From: CF-161 sp035259145
GTDB taxonomy: Bacteria; Chloroflexota; Dormibacteria; Dormibacterales; Dormibacteraceae
Length of the DNA stretch: 19,574 nt
Direction of reading: 5' to 3'
Assembly (NCBI GenBank): GCA_035259145.1
Contig: DATFWQ010000114.1
Span: 1 to 19,574, forward strand
Below the pieces are notes generated by a model, which did not search any database, was not told the DNA's origin, and saw only the letters and a list, made by a program, of their open reading frames with translations. The position numbers were made by a program, and so were the translations under genes. This document shows positions 1 to 7,251 of this stretch, piece by piece (the first letter of the stretch is position 1; every line of letters begins with the position of its first letter).

Positions 1-1257
1 GACCTCGAGCTCGCGCTGCTCGCCGTGGCTGTGGAAGAGGTGCGCGCCTTCGCCAATGGCGGGGTCCACGAAGATGGAGTAGGTCACCGTGTGGTTCTTG
101 TCGTTCGCGCTGGGCGAGGAGAACGAGTTCGCGTCGTTGCCAACCTCGCCGCCGTAGTTAGCGATCGTCTGGGACAGTCCCGAGATGTGGATAGACACGT
201 CGGGGACGACGTTCTGTGTGTAGCCCTGGAGGTTGACGTCGTAGCCGTTGGTCAGGTCGTTGCGCAGGTTGATGGTGACGCAGTCGCCGAGGTTGGCCCG
301 GATCACCAGAGGCTGCAGGGGGTCGTCCTGGAGCCCGTTGCTGAGCATCGTCGGGTTGGTGACCGCGGCGTTGGCGAAGTTGATTGTCGACTGCTCGTTC
401 TGGTCCAGCACATACATGAACCCGAACGGGTCGTGGACGCCGAACCGGTTGAGTGTGATCGGGACGTTGACGGCGTCGACGTTGTACGTCCGCTGCGGGG
501 CAGTGCTGCCCGACCCGCACTGGGGGGCTGGTGTTGGGACGGCGGGGGGGTTGACGCTCGTGAACGCCATGGCGTTCGTGATCCCCAGCGCGGGGATCAT
601 CCCGAGCGCCACCGCGACGGCCGCGCGGGCCAGGGGGGCCCGGCGCCGTCCGCCGCCGCCAGCCGGCACCAACCGCGATGCCAGCCGCAGCCTCAGCCCA
701 CCGGCGGCGCGTCGCGCCACCAGGCGGAACAGCAGCAGGAGCAGGACGAACCCCAGCAGTTGGGCCGTGGCCGCATCGCTCACGGAGTGGCTGAGCTCAT
801 CGATCAGCGACCCCGACCCCTCGGCGCCGGCGATCGGGACGGCCGCGCCGGCCAGCGTGTCCGGGGCGAGCACCGTGCCGGTCAGGTGCGTCGCGAACCA
901 GCTGTCAGCCGCGTCATGAACGCTGACACCGGGAGCGAGGCAGACGGTGAACGCGAGCGAGACGACGCTCGCTCGGGCCATCACCGCAGTGGCGCCGGAG
1001 CCCAGGACTCCAAGCCGGCGAGCCACCCGGTAGCCCACCAGGACCGCTGCGAGCCCAAGCGGGAGCGCCAGCACGCCGTCCCTCACCCCGTGAAGGAGGG
1101 CACTGAGCAGCGTCCCCCCCTCCTCCGCGTGGAGGACCGTGGCGTGCAGCAGCTGCTCCCACGCGATGACCGCGAAGGTCAGCGTCGCCGCCACCAGGAA
1201 CAGCTGTCGCCACCCGGGCAGCACCTGCCGGTTCGTCGACCGGGTCTGACCCTTCAT
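1..1257 (-). CDS. Membrane-anchored multicopper oxidase, N-terminal part (3' end outside window)
   Basis: The visible 419 residues have two parts. Residues 1-232 hold about five hydrophobic segments (near 19-33, 61-76, 92-108, 165-180, 211-231). Residues 255-419 look like the first cupredoxin domain of a multicopper oxidase, with a 'GDCVTINLRN' strand (324-333) and a copper-ligand motif HLFHSHG at 406-412. Such enzymes oxidise metals or phenols outside the membrane and reduce O2; the substrate here is unknown. The first HxH motif is expected near 357, but the sequence reads H357-I-S359, so one type-3 copper ligand appears missing. The ATG at 1257 has a strong ribosome binding site (AGGAGGT, 1264-1270, 6 bases away). 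It lies 83 bases downstream of a His/Met-rich protein gene on the same strand, probably co-transcribed. The copper-binding C-terminal domain cannot be seen, so activity is inferred. Confidence 0.75.
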   Translation of the reverse strand, partial: MKGQTRSTNRQVLPGWRQLFLVAATLTFAVIAWEQLLHATVLHAEEGGTLLSALLHGVRDGVLALPLGLAAVLVGYRVARRLGVLGSGATAVMARASVVSLAFTVCLAPGVSVHDAADSWFATHLTGTVLAPDTLAGAAVPIAGAEGSGSLIDELSHSVSDAATAQLLGFVLLLLLFRLVARRAAGGLRLRLASRLVPAGGGGRRRAPLARAAVAVALGMIPALGITNAMAFTSVNPPAVPTPAPQCGSGSTAPQRTYNVDAVNVPITLNRFGVHDPFGFMYVLDQNEQSTINFANAAVTNPTMLSNGLQDDPLQPLVIRANLGDCVTINLRNDLTNGYDVNLQGYTQNVVPDVSIHISGLSQTIANYGGEVGNDANSFSSPSANDKNHTVTYSIFVDPAIGEGAHLFHSHGEQRELEV

Positions 1258-1340
1258 ATGGTTACCTCCTCTCACTCTCTTTCCGTACTGCCGCCTGATG
1301 CCGTACCGTCGATGTCTGCCCAGCCCCGCGGATCAAGTCA

Positions 1341-1994
1341 TTAGCCGTGCTGGTGCTGCGGCTCACCTCCCTGGAATGGGATCCTCACCAGGCCGCCGCC
1401 GTTGGCGAACAGGATGTTCGCCACCCTTTCCTGCAGCGGAACGTCGAAAAACAGGTCGATCGACATCGACGCCCCCGCCGGGATATCGGCGATCTGAGGA
1501 TCTCCTGGATTGGCGCCCCAGCGCTTGCCTTGCGGTGACTCCACCGCAAAGTTGCTGCGCCGGAAGGGGGCGAGCGTATCCCTACGGTTGGTCACCGTCA
1601 CCTCGACGTGGAGACGGTTTACGTCGTCGCTCTGCATGCCGGGCATCATCTGTGCCGGCATGGGGAAGTTGTTCTGCGCGGGAGCGGGTCCGCCGAACAT
1701 GTCGTGGCTCATCCAGCCCACGTCCTGGACCGTGAGCTGCATCCCACCCGCCTCGTACGCAGTCGACGCGCCCGCGTGCTGGGCGTGCTGGTCTGCCCCA
1801 GCAGCGCTTACGGCTGCGTGATGGCCGTGCGTGTCCCCGGTGTCCGAGAGCCGCCACCCCAGCACGATGAAGCCGGCGGTGGCCACCAGGACGGCGAGCG
1901 TGCTGACGCCTGCGACGACGACCTTCTCGCCAGTGTGGCGAGCAGCCACTTCCACGTTTCGATGCCGAGCGCGACTGGCGGGCTGAGCGCCCAT
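1341..1994 (-). CDS. His/Met-rich membrane-anchored protein with DUF4352-like domain
   Basis: The protein has 217 residues. A basic N-terminus precedes one transmembrane helix (about 25-48). Next comes a His-rich linker (H56, H58, H59, H70, H73), then a beta-sandwich-like domain (about 84-208) whose pattern of 'VEVTVTNRRD', 'F.VESPQGKRW', 'IPAGASMSIDLFFDVP' resembles DUF4352/immunoglobulin-like extracytoplasmic domains. Met and His residues cluster at 95-120 (MSHDM, MPAQMMPGM), and the C-terminus ends HQHG. These are common copper ligands, so a copper-binding or chaperone role for the downstream multicopper oxidase is inferred, not shown. The start is preceded by two Shine-Dalgarno-like stretches (2005-2010 and 2011-2016). 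It is the first gene of a probable two-gene operon divergent from a membrane LuxR-type gene. Confidence 0.7.
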   Translation of the reverse strand: MGAQPASRARHRNVEVAARHTGEKVVVAGVSTLAVLVATAGFIVLGWRLSDTGDTHGHHAAVSAAGADQHAQHAGASTAYEAGGMQLTVQDVGWMSHDMFGGPAPAQNNFPMPAQMMPGMQSDDVNRLHVEVTVTNRRDTLAPFRRSNFAVESPQGKRWGANPGDPQIADIPAGASMSIDLFFDVPLQERVANILFANGGGLVRIPFQGGEPQHQHG

Positions 1995-2057
1995 TGGCTT
2001 CGCGTCCTCCCCTCCTAAAGAACGTGCCCAGTCAATCGCCTTTCACGGGGCGGGTCA

Positions 2058-2075
2058 ATCCACTGAACGGTGGAT
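2058..2075. promoter_or_regulatory. Inverted repeat in the divergent intergenic region
   Basis: ATCCAC (2058-2063) and GTGGAT (2070-2075) form perfect 6-bp arms around 6 bases. The site lies 64 bases upstream of the DUF4352-like gene, close to its probable promoter. It could be an operator; no family is assigned. Confidence 0.3.
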
Positions 2076-2080
2076 CTTCG

Positions 2081-2100
2081 ATCCCCCGGACAGGGGGTAC
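2081..2100. promoter_or_regulatory. Candidate CsoR-type copper operator
   Basis: A C5 tract (2083-2087) and a G5 tract (2093-2097) flank GGACA, and the right half ends in GGGGGTAC. CsoR-family sites are palindromes of C and G tracts with TA-rich ends, roughly TACCC...GGGTA. The site is about 87 bases upstream of the His/Met-rich protein and multicopper oxidase genes, a context that fits copper control. No csoR gene is in the window, and a G/C tract pair can arise by chance in GC-rich DNA. Confidence 0.4.
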
Positions 2101-2237
2101 GGCGTCAGCGGCGCGCACCGATCGGGGGACCTGTTCGGGGTAGGCCGGGCGCAGATGTTCGGCAATGCCCAGACGCCGTCAGCGCTCTCACGTTCCCGGG
2201 GAGCTGGTCGCGACCAGGGCAGCCTCGAGCAACCTAC

Positions 2238-2283
2238 TTGACAATGGTCTTGACAACCCGGCCGATGGCAGCTTAACTTGTCA
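2238..2283 (+). promoter_or_regulatory. Putative promoter and repeated TGACAA elements before the LuxR-type gene
   Basis: Two perfect -35 hexamers TTGACA occur at 2238-2243 and 2250-2255. A weak -10-like TAACTT (2274-2279) follows the second after 18 bases. The hexamers belong to a set of three TGACAA elements: direct copies at 2239-2244 and 2251-2256 and an inverted copy TTGTCA at 2278-2283. The arrangement could be a promoter overlapped by an operator. The rest of the intergenic region, 2101-2237, shows nothing recognisable. Confidence 0.4.
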
Positions 2284-2319
2284 TGTCCTGGCGGGCAGGA
2301 CGCCCTGGGAGGGGGGTAG

Positions 2320-3093
2320 GTGCAACCACTGCAACGGTTTGCGCACGATGGTGGTCACGCCCGCGCCGTCATGGCCGGCAGCACGGTGGTGCGATGGTAC
2401 GCGATCGGGCTGGTAGGAGTTGTCGGCTTCATCAGCCCACCCCCCGTGGTCAGCCTGCTCGCGAGCTGGATCGTCGGTGTAGCCGCCTACAACAGCCTGC
2501 TCCTGTGGGTGACACACAGCGCCACGAGGGTCAGACGTTATCTGCTGGGTGTTGTGGTCCTTGATGCCCTGAGCTTCTTCGGGCTGATAGCGATATACGC
2601 TGGGACGGAGCCGGAGGAGATCTACGCGATCTTCGTGTGGGTGCTCCTCGAGGCCATTCTCGGCGCCGGCGTGGCCGCGGTCGGAGCAGCGTTCGTGCTA
2701 TTCGTCGTCGACCTGGTCACCCTCCGGGCCATGCGCGTGACCGTCTTCCATCTTCCGCTGCACAGGAACGAGGCGGCGGGCTGGATCATCATCATGGCCG
2801 TGACCTCCGGCTGCCTGGTGATGGCCCAGCGCATGCTCGTCCAGGCCTATGCGCGCAAGAAAGCGGCCCAGGACGCGATGCCGTCACCGGCCCCGGAGAC
2901 GGTCCGGCTCACGCCGAGGGAGCGGGAAGTCCTCGGTCTGCTGGCGCAGGGCTGCTCAAACGCGACGATCGCCGCCCGACTCCACGTCAGCGAGAGCACC
3001 GTCAAGAGCCACGTGGACTCCGTGCTCGCCCGCCTGCGGGCCCACACTCGAGCGGAGGCTGTAGCCGTGGCGGCACGGCTGCAGATCCTCTGA
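2320..3093 (+). CDS. Membrane-embedded LuxR-family transcriptional regulator
   Basis: The protein has 257 residues. Hydrophobic segments lie at about 24-41, 44-64, 74-95, 102-134 (probably two helices) and 153-169. They are followed by a short linker and a complete LuxR-type helix-turn-helix (about 194-257) with LTPREREVLGLLAQG, the recognition segment VSESTVKSHVDSVLARL and a typical C-terminus. It is probably a one-component regulator that senses a membrane or extracytoplasmic signal and binds DNA from the membrane; no receiver or kinase domain is present. GTG at 2320 is preferred because GGGAGG (2307-2312) lies 7 bases upstream; the ATG at 2371 has no such site. It is transcribed divergently from the multicopper oxidase pair, a plausible target. 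It converges on the antiporter gene with 44 bases between. Confidence 0.8.
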   Translation: MQPLQRFAHDGGHARAVMAGSTVVRWYAIGLVGVVGFISPPPVVSLLASWIVGVAAYNSLLLWVTHSATRVRRYLLGVVVLDALSFFGLIAIYAGTEPEEIYAIFVWVLLEAILGAGVAAVGAAFVLFVVDLVTLRAMRVTVFHLPLHRNEAAGWIIIMAVTSGCLVMAQRMLVQAYARKKAAQDAMPSPAPETVRLTPREREVLGLLAQGCSNATIAARLHVSESTVKSHVDSVLARLRAHTRAEAVAVAARLQIL

Positions 3094-3137
3094 CCGCAGC
3101 GCGAAGGCCTGAACCCAGCGGCTGCTGGACGCGGTCG

Positions 3138-4784
3138 CTACGATCCCGCGAGCTGGAGCTCCTCCAGGTCCAGCTCCCATTCGACCTGGCGAAGCACGCC
3201 GTCGTTGATTGCCCCCACGTTTCGGAGCTGAATCACGGTCGCACGTTCGGTATCGAGAAGCTCTTGCCTCAGCCGGCGCAGGTTGTCCTGGCGAGACCTG
3301 TGATCCTCGAGGTGATCCGCCCCATCAGGGTGCATGTGGCCACGGTGACCGTCTGCCGCGTCGGAGTGCTCATGATCCAGCTTCCCGAACCTGGTGTTCA
3401 GCTTCTGCCGCCGTTTCTCGTAGTAGGCTCGTAGGTAGCCGACGCCCGCCTCGCCAGCCCAATCCTGTTCTGCGAGCTCCTCCAGGCGTTTCATCGCTGC
3501 GTCGATGGCACGAAACCGCGCCCGCGCTTCCTCGTGCAGGTCTGCTCCGTCGCCGGTCACCCCAAGGAGGCGCAGCAGGGGCGGGAGACTCAGGCCCTGG
3601 CCGACGAGCGTGACGAGGATGATGCAGAAGGTTAGGAAGATGATCAGGTCCCGCTCTGGAAATGACCCACCGCCTTGCACCGTCAGTGGCACCGCCAGAG
3701 CGGCTGCCAGCGAGACGACTCCGCGCATGCCTGACCAGGCCACGACGACCACGTTTCGCCAGCCCGGGTAAGGGTCGTGTTCACGCACGCGCCGGCTGAG
3801 GAAGCGAGGGAGGTAGGTCGCTGGGAACACCCAGATGAATCGCGCCGCGACCACGGCAAGGCTGACGGCGGCGGCGCTGAGGATAAGGTCCAATGCGGGC
3901 ACCTGACTCACGGAGGCAAGTAGCTGGCGCATCTGCAGCCCGACCAGGATGAATGCCAGGCCGTTGAGAACGAAGATCACCAGACTCCAGGCCCCCACCG
4001 CCCGAACGCGGGCCGCGGCGGGTATCACCTGCGAACTCCGGCGGCTGGCGTATATGCCGCATACCGCGACGGCCAGCACGCCCGATAGATGCAGCCGATC
4101 CGCAGCCAGATACGCTGCGTAGGGAGCGAGGAACGAGAGCATGATTCCCACCAGCGGGTCGTCGATTCGCCGCCAGACCTGGATCAGAATCCAGCCCACC
4201 GCAAGTCCGATGGCCACCCCGGCGACCACGGAGAGCGCGAACTGGATCCCGGCCTCCAGGATGGAAAAGGTGCCCGCGACGACTGCTGCCACGGCAAACC
4301 TGTAAGCAACAAGGCCCGTGGCGTCGTTGAGCAAGCTCTCGCCCTCGAGCACCGCCACGAGGCGATGCGGAGCACCTAACCGCTGCATGATGGCGGTGGC
4401 CGCCACGGCGTCGGTGGGGGAGACGATGGCACCAAGCACCAGGGCAGGACCCCAACCGAGCCCGGGGATCACGGCCTGAGCCACCGCGGCCACGGCGAAC
4501 GTGCTGAACAGCACCAGCCCGATCGACAGCAAGGCGATCGGCCTCCGGTTGGTCTTCAGGTCCTGGACAGACGTGTACCAACCCGCCGCCTGGAGCAGAG
4601 GCGGGAGGAAGACCAGGAAAACGACGTCGGGGGCGAGGCTGACGGGGGGAAGCCCAGGGACGAAGCCGAGACCCAGGCCTCCGAGAACCAGCAGGATGGG
4701 GTACGGCACGCTCAGGCGGCCGGCCAGCAGGGCCAGCGCCGTCACCGCCACCAGCAGGCCGAGGACGAGCTCAATCGACGACAT
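3138..4784 (-). CDS. Na+/H+ antiporter, CPA1 family
   Basis: The protein has 548 residues, about 12 hydrophobic segments in residues 1-405 and a soluble tail of about 140 residues. Family motifs are present: SPTDAVAAT at 122-130, EGESLLNDATGLV at 147-159 with the ion-site acids, and WSGMRGVVSLAAALA at 350-364. The product would exchange cytoplasmic Na+ (or K+) for protons in the inner membrane. The C-terminus ends with the family-type segment LDTERATVIQLRNVGAIND...ELDLEE (510-542). A His-rich stretch at 471-495 (seven His among Asp and Glu) sits inside the tail. The ATG at 4784 has only a weak GAGAG site directly upstream and a perfect hairpin just before it. It lies 100 bases downstream of the phosphodiesterase gene on the same strand. 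Confidence 0.9.
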   Translation of the reverse strand: MSSIELVLGLLVAVTALALLAGRLSVPYPILLVLGGLGLGFVPGLPPVSLAPDVVFLVFLPPLLQAAGWYTSVQDLKTNRRPIALLSIGLVLFSTFAVAAVAQAVIPGLGWGPALVLGAIVSPTDAVAATAIMQRLGAPHRLVAVLEGESLLNDATGLVAYRFAVAAVVAGTFSILEAGIQFALSVVAGVAIGLAVGWILIQVWRRIDDPLVGIMLSFLAPYAAYLAADRLHLSGVLAVAVCGIYASRRSSQVIPAAARVRAVGAWSLVIFVLNGLAFILVGLQMRQLLASVSQVPALDLILSAAAVSLAVVAARFIWVFPATYLPRFLSRRVREHDPYPGWRNVVVVAWSGMRGVVSLAAALAVPLTVQGGGSFPERDLIIFLTFCIILVTLVGQGLSLPPLLRLLGVTGDGADLHEEARARFRAIDAAMKRLEELAEQDWAGEAGVGYLRAYYEKRRQKLNTRFGKLDHEHSDAADGHRGHMHPDGADHLEDHRSRQDNLRRLRQELLDTERATVIQLRNVGAINDGVLRQVEWELDLEELQLAGS

Positions 4785-4792
4785 CTCTCAAT

Positions 4793-4812
4793 CCAAATGC
4801 TCGCGCATTTGG
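4793..4812 (-). promoter_or_regulatory. Perfect hairpin in the leader of the antiporter gene
   Basis: CCAAATGC (4793-4800) and GCATTTGG (4805-4812) pair perfectly around a 4-base loop. In the antiporter mRNA the hairpin would end 8 bases before the ATG, covering or abutting the weak ribosome binding site. No T-tract follows in the minus direction, so an intrinsic terminator of the upstream phosphodiesterase gene is unlikely. It could be a translational control element or a palindromic operator. Confidence 0.5.
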
Positions 4813-4884
4813 CTGGTGCGTGCTCATGGGTTGTTCGCGGGCTCGTGCCCGGATAGAGCTGCTCGTCTGGGAGCTGACGGGCGA

Positions 4885-5616
4885 TCAGCCGAAGCCGAGG
4901 TGCTGATGCACCGCGTCCGACATGATGCCGTCAGGCCCAAGCTCGACAAGTGAGGCGAACGTGTGGGCATCGTCTGCGCTCCAGACGAAGACCCCGGCTC
5001 CGCTCTGTCGCAGGCCGGTCACCATGCTGGGCGATGCGAGGCCCCGCTCAAGCATTGCCGCGTCGGCCCTGGCTGCGCGCACCCTCTCGAGGATCTGATC
5101 GCGCGGTGCGAGGGCGGATCCATCCTTCGCCCCCGGCATGGCCGGAAATGAGAGCCCCGTGAGCAAATCTGGGCGCCTGTCTTTGATCTCTGCAAGGGCC
5201 TCCCACTGCAGCGAAGACACGATGGTGCGCTCACCCAGCCCGAACTCACCGATTCGCCTGACGACCCTGGCCTCGTCGCCGCATCCCTTCCAGTCAAGGC
5301 AGAGGAACGTACTGGCCGGTCGGATGAGATCGAGTGCTACCTCGACAGGGATCAGCTCGCCCGACCGCAGCAGCGCGCCGACCTCGTTCTGGGTCAGTGC
5401 AGACAGGGGGATCGAGGCGCCCGCGATTGAAACGCACGCGTCATGGGAGATGACGAGCATCCCATCGGCCATGTTGCAAACGTCGATCTCGATGCCATGA
5501 GCGCCCAGCTCGACCGCGTGGGCGATGGCCGGCAGCGAGTTCTCATCGTGACCGCAGCAGTGCGCCCCTCGGTGAGCCACGACTGCGGGCTCCGCGAACG
5601 GGAAACGCAGGTGCAC
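4885..5616 (-). CDS. Glycerophosphodiester phosphodiesterase
   Basis: The protein has 243 residues, the size of short bacterial GDPD enzymes. It keeps the catalytic core: HRG at 15-17, ENSLPAIAHAVELGAHGIEIDV (25-46, metal acids E43 and D45) and SHDA (57-60, catalytic H58). Later family segments are LCLDWKG (105-111), VWSADD (211-216) and GPDGIMSDAV (227-236). It would hydrolyse glycerophosphodiesters, or a related phosphodiester, to an alcohol and a phosphomonoester. There is no signal peptide, so it is probably cytoplasmic. The GTG at 5616 is the first possible start because an in-frame stop lies three codons upstream. It follows the inositol-phosphodiester-type synthase gene by 75 bases and precedes the antiporter gene, so the three may be co-transcribed. 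Confidence 0.85.
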   Translation of the reverse strand: MHLRFPFAEPAVVAHRGAHCCGHDENSLPAIAHAVELGAHGIEIDVCNMADGMLVISHDACVSIAGASIPLSALTQNEVGALLRSGELIPVEVALDLIRPASTFLCLDWKGCGDEARVVRRIGEFGLGERTIVSSLQWEALAEIKDRRPDLLTGLSFPAMPGAKDGSALAPRDQILERVRAARADAAMLERGLASPSMVTGLRQSGAGVFVWSADDAHTFASLVELGPDGIMSDAVHQHLGFG

Positions 5617-5691
5617 GGGCCCTCATGCCCAGCCTGATCAGTCGCGGTTAGGCACGGGTGAAGAAGCAGAGATGGGCTAGCGAACCGCAGG

Positions 5692-7110
5692 TTACCGTTG
5701 ACGCGAGCTAACGGCAGTATTTGCCTCCGACCGGACAGACGCCGGCCGCCACCAAACGAAGCACAGTCGTGCCGCGGCGGCCAGCCATGAGGTCACTGCC
5801 ACGGCTGTCAGCGCCAGTACCGGTTGGCCCAGGATCGCACAGACCGCGATCAGGAGCAGCCTGCCGTCACGGCCTCCCAGCAGCCAGCCGAAGGTTCTTT
5901 CCGGAAACGGCGGCAGGCCCAGTGCAGCTGCACGGTCCTTCAGCGCCATCGAGAGAAAAGAGCCCGACACGGCAGCGCCGGTGAGCACGAGGAGCGCCGA
6001 GGTGGGCAGGTGGCTTGACTGAGCCCAGACCCCCAGCGCCGTCAGGATGGCGGCGTCGGCGACGCGATCCAGGACCGCGTCCAGGACAGCGCCTCGAGAG
6101 CTGGCGCGAAACTGCAGGCGCGCGAGCTCGCCGTCCACACCATCGAGAACCGACGAGAGCTGAGCCAGCAGCCCACCGAGGATGCCGTGACTCGTTCCCA
6201 GCGCCAGGGCCGCGAGCACCGCGATGAGAAAGACGAAGACCGTGACCAGATCCGGCGCAATCCTCAGCGCCGCAAGCGCCATCGAGATGCGGGACGACAG
6301 CTGCCGGTTCAGCAGGCGTGAGATCGGGCCGTCACCGGGTTTGACCAGCGATCTGCGAAGCTGGCCCCGCGCTCGCACGAGGTCGGCTGGTGTGTCGACG
6401 TCCACCCACCAGCTGCCGCCGGCCAGCCCCACCGCCAGGACTGGCTGCCGCGCCGCCAGTCGGGTCAGGGCGCCTGCCACGGTGTGATCTCCGTCGGCCG
6501 CTGCTGCCCGCTGACAGTCGAAGATGTCGCGAGGAACCAGGAACGCGCCGCAGTCGACGGTTGCGGACTCGAGCTCCTTGCCGAAAGCCACGGCGCAGCC
6601 GTCGGCTACCACTACGCGGGTACCCTCTGCCAGCACGTCGGGGCTGGGGTGGGGGTCGACGAGGGCAGCGGGGGCCCGGACGCAAAGAAGCTGCTCGATC
6701 GCGTCTGCCCCAAACAGGTGATCGGACATCAACAGCAACAGGAGCCCTTCGTCCCGCACCGCGTATTCAGCGGCGGCCAGTGAGTCGCCGTTGCCGGCTT
6801 CCCAGCCCTCCGCGGGTACGACTTCAACCCTCCCGGGCATGGCTGTCGTGGCCAGCCGGCCGACTCGATCCGCGTCGTGACCTACCACGACAACCGCTTT
6901 CTCGATGCCCGCGGCTTGAATCATGCGCAGGGTTCGCTCAAGGATGCCCAACCCGCCGACGCGGAGGCGGACCTTGGATGTTCCCTGGGTGGCAGCGCCG
7001 ATTCGCTCCGATTTACCCGCCGCCAGAACGATGGCGGTCGCCGGGCGAGCCGGCAGCTGGAGTGCAGCGGCCGGATTGGGTGAGGAGAGTGGTTGACCGA
7101 GTGGATTCAT
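5692..7110 (-). CDS. Bifunctional nucleotidyltransferase / CDP-alcohol phosphotransferase (IPCT-DIPPS type)
   Basis: The protein has 472 residues and two fused domains. Residues 24-250 form a sugar-phosphate-type nucleotidyltransferase with LAAGKSERIG (29-38), a K46 context, MSDHLF (128-133, metal D130) and WWVDVDTPADL (234-244). Residues 270-455 form a membrane CDP-alcohol phosphotransferase with five or six helices and the full motif D323-x2-D326-G327-x2-A330-R331-x8-G340-x3-D344-x3-D348. This order matches the CTP:inositol-1-phosphate cytidylyltransferase / di-myo-inositol phosphate phosphate synthase fusions. Those make CDP-inositol and then join it to inositol-1-phosphate. A phospholipid head-group reaction is the main alternative, because the substrate cannot be read from the motif. 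The ATG at 7110 is preceded by AGAGG. It is probably the first gene of the three-gene minus-strand group. Confidence 0.8.
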   Translation of the reverse strand: MNPLGQPLSSPNPAAALQLPARPATAIVLAAGKSERIGAATQGTSKVRLRVGGLGILERTLRMIQAAGIEKAVVVVGHDADRVGRLATTAMPGRVEVVPAEGWEAGNGDSLAAAEYAVRDEGLLLLLMSDHLFGADAIEQLLCVRAPAALVDPHPSPDVLAEGTRVVVADGCAVAFGKELESATVDCGAFLVPRDIFDCQRAAAADGDHTVAGALTRLAARQPVLAVGLAGGSWWVDVDTPADLVRARGQLRRSLVKPGDGPISRLLNRQLSSRISMALAALRIAPDLVTVFVFLIAVLAALALGTSHGILGGLLAQLSSVLDGVDGELARLQFRASSRGAVLDAVLDRVADAAILTALGVWAQSSHLPTSALLVLTGAAVSGSFLSMALKDRAAALGLPPFPERTFGWLLGGRDGRLLLIAVCAILGQPVLALTAVAVTSWLAAAARLCFVWWRPASVRSEANTAVSSRQR

Positions 7111-7251
7111 AACCTCTGATTAATCCAAATTGTGGAGTGAGTCGTCCTCACCGGGAAGGTGGGAGGTTCTGGAGCCGGCGGGGACGGCGCGTGAGCCGGC
7201 CACAGATGGCGATCGACGCAGGGTGTCTACGAAGGGGGCACCAGAGCTGCA

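Noticed and set aside
25..1344. 439-codon plus-strand open frame
   Set aside because: Its translation is Arg/Val/Gly-rich with no domain. The opposite strand encodes a recognisable cupredoxin domain with a strong ribosome binding site, so this is a GC-driven shadow.
3092..3136. GACCGC/GCGGTC and inner GCAGC/GCTGC pairs between the convergent LuxR-type and antiporter genes, a possible two-way terminator
   Set aside because: The stem is interrupted, the loop is long and there is no T-tract on either strand.
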